Below, piece by piece: positions 6,563 to 11,364 of a DNA stretch of 11,364 bases; positions within the stretch are counted from its first letter, which is position 1; each line of letters starts with the position of its first letter. This DNA is from Lachnospiraceae bacterium (lineage in GTDB: Bacteria; Bacillota; Clostridia; Lachnospirales; Lachnospiraceae), in NCBI GenBank assembly GCA_024694785.1, contig JAILJL010000190.1:1-11364 (forward strand). Direction: 5' to 3'. Below the pieces are notes generated by a model. It saw only the letters and a list, made by a program, of their open reading frames with translations. It made no database searches and was not told the DNA's origin. The translations under genes were made by a program, and so were the position numbers.

Positions 6563-7486
6563 CTACTCTTTGTCGATATTCTCCTGTACTCTTCTATACA
6601 GCTCCTCTGCTGCATTATATCCCATCTTCTTCTGTCTGTGATTAACCGCCGCAACCTCGCATATAGCCGCCGTATTACGTCCCGGTCTTATCGGAAGAAG
6701 CTGATATACTACCTTGTTGCCAAGATATTCCTTGTATTCGTCTTCAAGTCCTATCCTGTCATATTCCTTCGTGCCATCCCATTCGGTAAGCTCGATTACA
6801 AGATCTATATTCTGCGATTCAAGTACGGATTCCGCACCGAAAAGCATCTTAACATCTATGATTCCGATACCGCGCACTTCAAGAAGATACTTCGTTATCG
6901 AAGGCGCACTTCCCACAAGTGTCGTATCGTTAATTCTCTTAATCGTAACGGCATCATCCGCAACGAGTCTGTGACCGCGTCGTACAAGCTCAAGAGCAGC
7001 TTCGCTCTTACCGATACCGCTCTCACCGGTAATCAATACTCCTTCGCCGTAGATATCAACCAGCACACCATGTACCGTTATTGACGGAGCAAAGTGCTCA
7101 TTCAGGTAATTGATAATCTCTACGAGAAAAGCACTTGTTGCACGGCCTGTTCCCAGAATCGGAATATTGTGCATTGTCGCAAGTTCAAGCAATTCATCAT
7201 CCGGCTTAATATCTCTGGTAAAGATTATACACGGAATATTATACGAGCATAACTTCTCGTATACCGCACTTTTGTCCCGTGCATTTACCGTATCAAGATA
7301 CGAGCTCTCTACACGACCGATTATCTGGACTCTTGTCTCCTGAAAATAATCAAAGAAACCGGTAAGCTGTAACGCCAGACGATTAACATCCGATTCCGTT
7401 ACATACATGTGATCTATGTTAACGGAAGGGTTGAATCTATTCAATTGAAAGTGCTCGATAAGTGTGCTTATTCTTAACGGTTCCAT
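6563..7486 (-). CDS. hprK: HPr kinase/phosphorylase
   Basis: HprK phosphorylates Ser-46 of HPr and Crh with ATP or pyrophosphate and reverses the reaction by phosphorolysis, reporting carbon and energy state to catabolite control. The 307-residue protein has the N-terminal domain (1-130), then His139, the Walker A loop G-E-S-G-I-G-K-S at 154-161, V-A-D-D at 175-178, the family signature L-E-V-R-G-I-G-I-I-D at 202-211 and the C-terminal P-I-R-P-G-R-N at 265-271. All residues needed for both activities appear present. The ATG at 7486 has AAAGGA 7 nt upstream. A partner target, the HPr-like gene, lies four genes downstream. A candidate promoter overlaps the end of uvrC, 60 nt upstream, so hprK may be expressed apart from ftsH and uvrC. 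Confidence 0.97.
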   Translation of the reverse strand: MEPLRISTLIEHFQLNRFNPSVNIDHMYVTESDVNRLALQLTGFFDYFQETRVQIIGRVESSYLDTVNARDKSAVYEKLCSYNIPCIIFTRDIKPDDELLELATMHNIPILGTGRATSAFLVEIINYLNEHFAPSITVHGVLVDIYGEGVLITGESGIGKSEAALELVRRGHRLVADDAVTIKRINDTTLVGSAPSITKYLLEVRGIGIIDVKMLFGAESVLESQNIDLVIELTEWDGTKEYDRIGLEDEYKEYLGNKVVYQLLPIRPGRNTAAICEVAAVNHRQKKMGYNAAEELYRRVQENIDKE

Positions 7487-7540
7487 GCTCTTTCCTTTAA
7501 CTTACGTACCTGCAGGCGCCACTTGCCCACATACATTTAA

Positions 7541-7569
7541 ATTGTATCACATCATATGCATATAATCAA
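7541..7569 (-). promoter_or_regulatory. Candidate SigA-type promoter for hprK at the 3' end of uvrC
   Basis: On the minus strand TTGATT (7564-7569) and TACAAT (7541-7546) are separated by exactly 17 nt, and the -10 is preceded by TGA, giving an extended TGnTACAAT. Transcription would begin near 7534, leaving a leader of about 47 nt to the hprK ATG. The spacer covers the final uvrC codons and stop. The leader contains an 8-bp palindrome CCTGCAGG (7509-7516) of unknown meaning. Confidence 0.55.
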
Positions 7570-9397
7570 ACACTGATTGCGCCGACAGTCTATTGAATCC
7601 GGGAACTTTTAATATATCTTCCACGCTTGCTGCGCGAAGCTCTTCTATCGACTCAAACGCCTTCATAAGTGCATTTCTTCTCTTGGCACCGACATTCGGG
7701 ATATCATCCAATATGGAATGTACCTGATTCTTGGAACGCAGCATTCTGTGATACTCAATGGCAAATCTGTGAGCTTCGTCCTGTATTCTTGTAAGAAGCT
7801 TAAAGCCTTCGGATGCCGTATCTATAGGCATCTCCTTGCCTTTATAATAGATGCCGCGTGTCCTGTGATTATCATCCTTAACCATTCCCGCAATGGGAAT
7901 GGTTAGATTAAGCTCTGCCATCACACGCTCGGCGATATTGACCTGTCCCTTACCGCCATCCATGAATATTACATCCGGGAATCTCGTGAAGCTTCCGTAA
8001 TCCTTATCTTCAAGCTCCTCTGCCTCCGCCATGCCATGGGTAAATCTTCTTGTCAGCACCTCATACATGGATGCATAATCATCAGGCCCGGTAACAGTCT
8101 TTAGCCTGAATTTCCTATAATCGTTCTTCCTCGGCTTGCCGTCTTCAAAGACAACCATCGAGCCTACGCTTAAGAATCCGCTTATATTGGATATATCAAA
8201 AGCTTCCACACGAGACAGAGGCGGTAATTTAAGAAGTTCCGACAGTTCCCGCATTGCGCCCTTTGTGCGCGCTTCTTCTCTTTTGATTTGTTCTTTATTC
8301 TGTTTTAAAAGCATGGTTGCGTTGGTCTTCGCAAGATTTACCAACTTCTCTTTCTTACCTATCTTAGGCACGACTATGGATAGTTTCTTGCCTCGACGCT
8401 TGGTAAGCCACTCTTCTATCTCCTCTGCATTGGAAGGTCTTATCTCCGTCATTATCTCATGCGGTAAATACGGAGTTCCGCCATAATACTGGGTCAAGAA
8501 ACTTTCCATTATCTCATCTTCCCCATCACCCTCGGCTATGCTCATATATACGTGCTCCCGTCCCATCATGCGGCCGTTTCTTATAAAGAATATCTGTATA
8601 ACTGCATCATTATCTTCTACCGCAATTCCAACTATATCTCTATCCTCGAAATCGGAATTATTGATCTTCTGCTTCTCTATCACATGCTTAACCGACTCTA
8701 TAAGATCTCTGTAGATTGCTGCATCCTCGAAGTTCATATCTTCCGCTGCAGCATTCATCTTATCGGTAAGTCCCGAGACCACGCCCTTATAATCGCCCTC
8801 AAGGAAGTTAATGGCCTTATCCACATTCTTACGATATTCGCCCTTGGTAATTCCATTATTGCACGGCATATCGCACATCTTCATCTGATAATACAGGCAG
8901 GGCTTCGTAGGCTTTGTTTCATCTATCGTACGATTACAGTTTCTTATGTGATAGAGCTTTTGTAATAGATTGATCGTATCCTTGACTGCTGCCGCAGAAG
9001 TAAAAGGACCATAATACTTCGACTTATTCTTCTTCATTTGGCGTGAAAAAAGAAGACGAGGGTAATCGTCTTCTAATGTCACACGAATAAAAGGATAGGT
9101 CTTGCCATCCTTAAGCATTGTATTGTATCTCGGAGAGTGCTCCTTGATGAGGTTATTCTCGAGGACAAGCGCCTCGAGTTCCGAATCCGTAACGATATAC
9201 TCAAATCTCGTTACATGTGGCATCATTTTCTCAATCTTGATTCTGCCGTCCTGGCCCGGGCGGAAATACTGACGTACGCGGTTCTTAAGAGAGACAGCCT
9301 TACCTACATAGATAATCTCGTCTCCCTCACCGTGCATTATATATACGCCCGGCTTAGCCGGTAATTTCTTAAGTTCACTCTCAAAATCAAAGCCCAT
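7547..9397 (-). CDS. uvrC: UvrABC excinuclease subunit C
   Basis: UvrC makes both incisions around a bulky DNA lesion in nucleotide excision repair after recruitment by UvrB. The 616-residue protein has all expected parts: a GIY-YIG nuclease domain (G-V-Y at 17-19, Y-V-G at 30-32, Arg40, Glu80), four cysteines at 154, 167, 175 and 179 in the pattern of the UvrC iron-sulfur cluster, a UVR motif for UvrB binding (about 206-241), the RNase H-like second nuclease with Asp401, D-G-G-K at 480-483 and His543, and a helix-hairpin-helix pair at 562-612. The ATG at 9397 is one base after the ftsH stop (TAATATG), with only a weak purine-rich site (AGAAGAA), so translation is probably coupled to ftsH. 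Its 3' end overlaps a candidate hprK promoter. Confidence 0.97.
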   Translation of the reverse strand: MGFDFESELKKLPAKPGVYIMHGEGDEIIYVGKAVSLKNRVRQYFRPGQDGRIKIEKMMPHVTRFEYIVTDSELEALVLENNLIKEHSPRYNTMLKDGKTYPFIRVTLEDDYPRLLFSRQMKKNKSKYYGPFTSAAAVKDTINLLQKLYHIRNCNRTIDETKPTKPCLYYQMKMCDMPCNNGITKGEYRKNVDKAINFLEGDYKGVVSGLTDKMNAAAEDMNFEDAAIYRDLIESVKHVIEKQKINNSDFEDRDIVGIAVEDNDAVIQIFFIRNGRMMGREHVYMSIAEGDGEDEIMESFLTQYYGGTPYLPHEIMTEIRPSNAEEIEEWLTKRRGKKLSIVVPKIGKKEKLVNLAKTNATMLLKQNKEQIKREEARTKGAMRELSELLKLPPLSRVEAFDISNISGFLSVGSMVVFEDGKPRKNDYRKFRLKTVTGPDDYASMYEVLTRRFTHGMAEAEELEDKDYGSFTRFPDVIFMDGGKGQVNIAERVMAELNLTIPIAGMVKDDNHRTRGIYYKGKEMPIDTASEGFKLLTRIQDEAHRFAIEYHRMLRSKNQVHSILDDIPNVGAKRRNALMKAFESIEELRAASVEDILKVPGFNRLSAQSVFDYMHMM

Positions 9398-9398
9398 A

Positions 9399-11318
9399 TT
9401 ATTCTTCTACGAATATATTCTCTTCCGCGCCTTCAATGCCTTTTACCGCATTAAAAATACTCATAAATTCTTTGCCTGTGATCGATTCTTTCTCAATCAG
9501 GAATTCCGCGATTCTGTCTAACACTTCGCGATTCTCGCTAAGTAAGATCTTGGCGGTCTCGTAACTTCTCTTAAGAAGTTCCTTAACCTCAACATCAATC
9601 TCGGATGCAGTTGCTTCTCCGCAGTTAAGAACCGACCTTCCGTCTAAATACTTACTCTCTACGGATTCAAGCGCCATAAGGCCGAAACGGTCACTCATAC
9701 CATACTGAGTAATCATCGCCCTTGCGATATTGGTTGCCTGCTCTATATCATTGGATGCGCCTGTTGTTACGGAATTAAATACTATCTCTTCCGCTGCACG
9801 TCCCGCCATAAAAGTAACGAGTCTTGCATTAAGCTCGTCCTTACTCATCAAGTACTTCTCTTCCTCAGGGGTCTGCATTACATATCCCAGAGATCCTTTG
9901 GTACGAGGTACTATTGTAATCTTCTGAATCGGTTCAGTATTCTTCTGCAATGCTGTTGCAAGTGCATGACCGACCTCATGATAAGCGACTATCTTGCGCT
10001 CATCCTTACTCATAATGCGGTCTTTCTTCTCCTTACCGGCAATAACCGTCTCGACAGACTCAAGAAGGTCCTTCTGGGACACTGTTTTTCTTCCGTTCTT
10101 AACCGCATTTAATGCTGCTTCATTAATCATGTTGGCAAGGTCGGAACCTACTGCTCCGCTTGTTGCAAGACCGATCTCGTCGAAGTCTACCGTATCATCC
10201 ATAAGTACATCTTTACTATGGACTTTTAATGTATCGATTCGTCCCTTAAGATCCGGCTTGTCTACGATTACTCTTCTATCGAATCTTCCCGGACGAAGTA
10301 AGGCCTTATCAAGTACGTCAGGTCTGTTGGTTGCTGCAAGGATTAAGATACCCTTTGATGTATCGAACCCGTCCATTTCGGAAAGAAGCTGATTAAGTGT
10401 CTGCTCTCTCTCATCATTACCGCCGCCATATCTTGAATCTCGGCTCTTACCGATTGCATCGATCTCATCAATAAAGATTATACATGGTGCCTGACGGGAT
10501 GCTTCCTGGAACAAGTCTCTTACTCTCTTTGCTCCGACTCCGACATACATCTCAACGAAATCGGAACCTGCGATTGAGAAGAACGGTACCTTGGCTTCAC
10601 CTGCTACCGCCTTGGCAAGAAGTGTCTTACCTGTTCCCGGAGGGCCTACAAGAAGCGCTCCCTTTGGTAACTTCGCTCCGATTGCAGCATATTTCTTAGG
10701 ATTATGCAAAAAGTCCACAACTTCCTGCAATGATTCCTTTGCTTCCTCCTGTCCCGCTACATCCTTGAATGTAACACCCGTATCCTTCTCGACATATACC
10801 TTGACATTGCTCTTTAATCCAAGGCCGCCCATTCCGCTGCCGAGCTTTTTAACAAGCTGGCTTCCTATCCAGAACATTAATATTAACGGAAGTACGATTG
10901 AAAGGATATTAAATACGTAATTCGCCGTATCCTTCGGGATTTCCCTCTTATATACGACATTATGCTCATCCAATATCGGCAATACAAGTTCATCATCTAT
11001 CGCTCCGGTTATGTATACCGTGCTGTCGCCGGTCTCCGCCTTAAGCCTGATGTTATACTGCCTTGCAGTTATGGATACGCTTGCCACCTTATCCTCTTTA
11101 ACAAGTTCGATGAACTTCGTATATGATATCTCCTGCGTACGCGAATTAGATATCATCGTCTGATAAAATGTAAATATGAATAATCCGACGAGCAATACCA
11201 TAAGGAAACTTAATATCGGGTTAGGGCTTTTTTTCTTATTATCGCCACCGTTATTATTTCCGTTATTGTTCGGATTATTGTTATTGTTGCCATTGTTCAT
11301 GTTCATATTATCCGGCAT
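9399..11318 (-). CDS. ftsH: ATP-dependent zinc metalloprotease FtsH
   Basis: FtsH is a hexameric membrane AAA+ protease that degrades damaged membrane proteins and some regulators. The 639-residue protein has an Asn-rich cytoplasmic tail (4-27), a membrane helix at 34-52, an extracytoplasmic domain (about 60-132), a second helix at 133-153 and the AAA domain: Walker A G-P-P-G-T-G-K-T at 225-232, Walker B I-F-I-D-E at 281-285 and the second region of homology ending R-P-G-R-F-D-R at 342-348. The M41 protease domain has H-E-V-G-H at 447-451 and Asp524 as probable third zinc ligand. The ATG at 11318 has GGAGG 9 nt upstream. The promoter, if any, lies mostly beyond the window; only 46 bases upstream are visible. 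It is the first complete gene of the run and overlaps the uvrC signals at its 3' end. Confidence 0.98.
   Translation of the reverse strand: MPDNMNMNNGNNNNNPNNNGNNNGGDNKKKSPNPILSFLMVLLVGLFIFTFYQTMISNSRTQEISYTKFIELVKEDKVASVSITARQYNIRLKAETGDSTVYITGAIDDELVLPILDEHNVVYKREIPKDTANYVFNILSIVLPLILMFWIGSQLVKKLGSGMGGLGLKSNVKVYVEKDTGVTFKDVAGQEEAKESLQEVVDFLHNPKKYAAIGAKLPKGALLVGPPGTGKTLLAKAVAGEAKVPFFSIAGSDFVEMYVGVGAKRVRDLFQEASRQAPCIIFIDEIDAIGKSRDSRYGGGNDEREQTLNQLLSEMDGFDTSKGILILAATNRPDVLDKALLRPGRFDRRVIVDKPDLKGRIDTLKVHSKDVLMDDTVDFDEIGLATSGAVGSDLANMINEAALNAVKNGRKTVSQKDLLESVETVIAGKEKKDRIMSKDERKIVAYHEVGHALATALQKNTEPIQKITIVPRTKGSLGYVMQTPEEEKYLMSKDELNARLVTFMAGRAAEEIVFNSVTTGASNDIEQATNIARAMITQYGMSDRFGLMALESVESKYLDGRSVLNCGEATASEIDVEVKELLKRSYETAKILLSENREVLDRIAEFLIEKESITGKEFMSIFNAVKGIEGAEENIFVEE
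11250..11309 (-). repeat. Low-complexity Asn-rich tract in the FtsH N-terminus
   Basis: Codons 4-23 of ftsH are mostly asparagine; the first 27 residues hold 16 Asn plus Gly, Met and Pro. AAT and AAC codons are mixed irregularly, so this is not a pure trinucleotide repeat, which suggests the amino-acid composition rather than slippage alone maintains it. A run of seven A follows in the Lys-Lys-Lys-Ser codons. Confidence 0.85.
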
Positions 11319-11364
11319 ATATGTTGTCCTCCGTGGAGTTATTTCTCACACAATAATTCATACC

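Noticed and set aside
7551..7561. Palindrome ATATGCATAT in the spacer of the candidate hprK promoter as an operator
   Set aside because: It comes from Met-His-Met codons and a low-complexity A/T stretch; one copy without flanking symmetry is too little to claim.
8552..8965. Long plus-strand open frames antisense to uvrC, and similar ones antisense to hprK, whiA and ftsH
   Set aside because: They are shadows of well-supported coding frames; none shows a domain, and the opposite-strand genes have full motif sets.
9411..9420. Perfect 10-bp palindrome GAATATATTC near the end of ftsH
   Set aside because: It is A/T-rich, lies in codons of the FtsH C-terminus, cannot form a hairpin without a loop, and no promoter is near.
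11321..11336. CTCC-AC-GGAG upstream of ftsH as a hairpin hiding the ribosome site
   Set aside because: The loop would be only two bases, and alternatives with larger loops have three base pairs.
11339..11364. A minus-strand frame Y-E-L-L-C-E-K then TAA, as a possible tail of a gene upstream of ftsH
   Set aside because: Only seven codons are visible, nothing in them is recognisable, and no other signal supports this frame over the two others.
11339..11364. A/T-rich TATGAA and TATTGT hexamers upstream of ftsH as promoter -10 boxes
   Set aside because: The window ends before any -35 could be read, and such hexamers are common in A/T-rich spacers.
1..11364. tRNA or rRNA genes, CRISPR arrays, insertion sequences, riboswitches
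   Set aside because: The genes are packed with gaps of at most 60 nt; no repeats in series, transposase motifs or conserved RNA structures were seen.

Overview
The window looks like chromosomal DNA from a low-to-mid GC Clostridia bacterium, most likely a member of the Lachnospiraceae. This rests on gene content and order (uvrC, hprK, murB, rapZ, whiA, HPr-like), strong AGGAGG-type ribosome binding sites, and an Asn-rich tail on FtsH. It is not a database match, and the genus is not assigned.

Ten complete genes lie on the minus strand and are read from right to left: ftsH (membrane protease), uvrC (excision nuclease), hprK (HPr Ser-46 kinase/phosphorylase), an M18 aminopeptidase, murB (peptidoglycan precursor synthesis), rapZ (nucleotide-binding regulator), whiA (cell-division-linked regulator), a short HPr-like gene, a diacylglycerol/lipid-kinase-family gene, and a receiver-domain protein. 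Gaps are 1 to 60 nt, so the set reads as one long operon or a few overlapping transcription units. A good candidate internal promoter for hprK lies at the 3' end of uvrC, and a weaker one precedes the aminopeptidase. A strong 12-bp stem terminator at 48-75 closes the run. It sits exactly 7 nt from the stop codon of the last minus-strand gene and 7 nt from a stop at position 40 on the plus strand, so the left edge probably holds the last codons of a convergent gene.

The common theme is envelope and growth control tied to carbon state. HprK senses ATP, phosphate and glycolytic intermediates and phosphorylates Ser-46 of HPr-type proteins. RapZ and WhiA relate to amino-sugar metabolism and division in other bacteria. 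MurB makes UDP-MurNAc. FtsH handles membrane quality control, and a lipid-kinase-like protein follows.

Two proteins stand out. The HPr-like protein keeps the HprK target site (Ser-46 in N-A-K-S-I-M-G) but has Glu at position 15, where HPr has its phosphotransfer His, so it is a Crh-like regulator rather than a sugar-transport phosphocarrier. The final gene encodes a receiver in which the acidic pair, the phospho-acceptor Asp and the Lys are all replaced (Ser-Ser, Asn, Arg). It is joined to what looks like a decayed histidine-kinase core with no His. Both appear to be regulators built from phosphotransfer folds that have lost the chemistry. Assignments come from motifs read by eye; no search was run.
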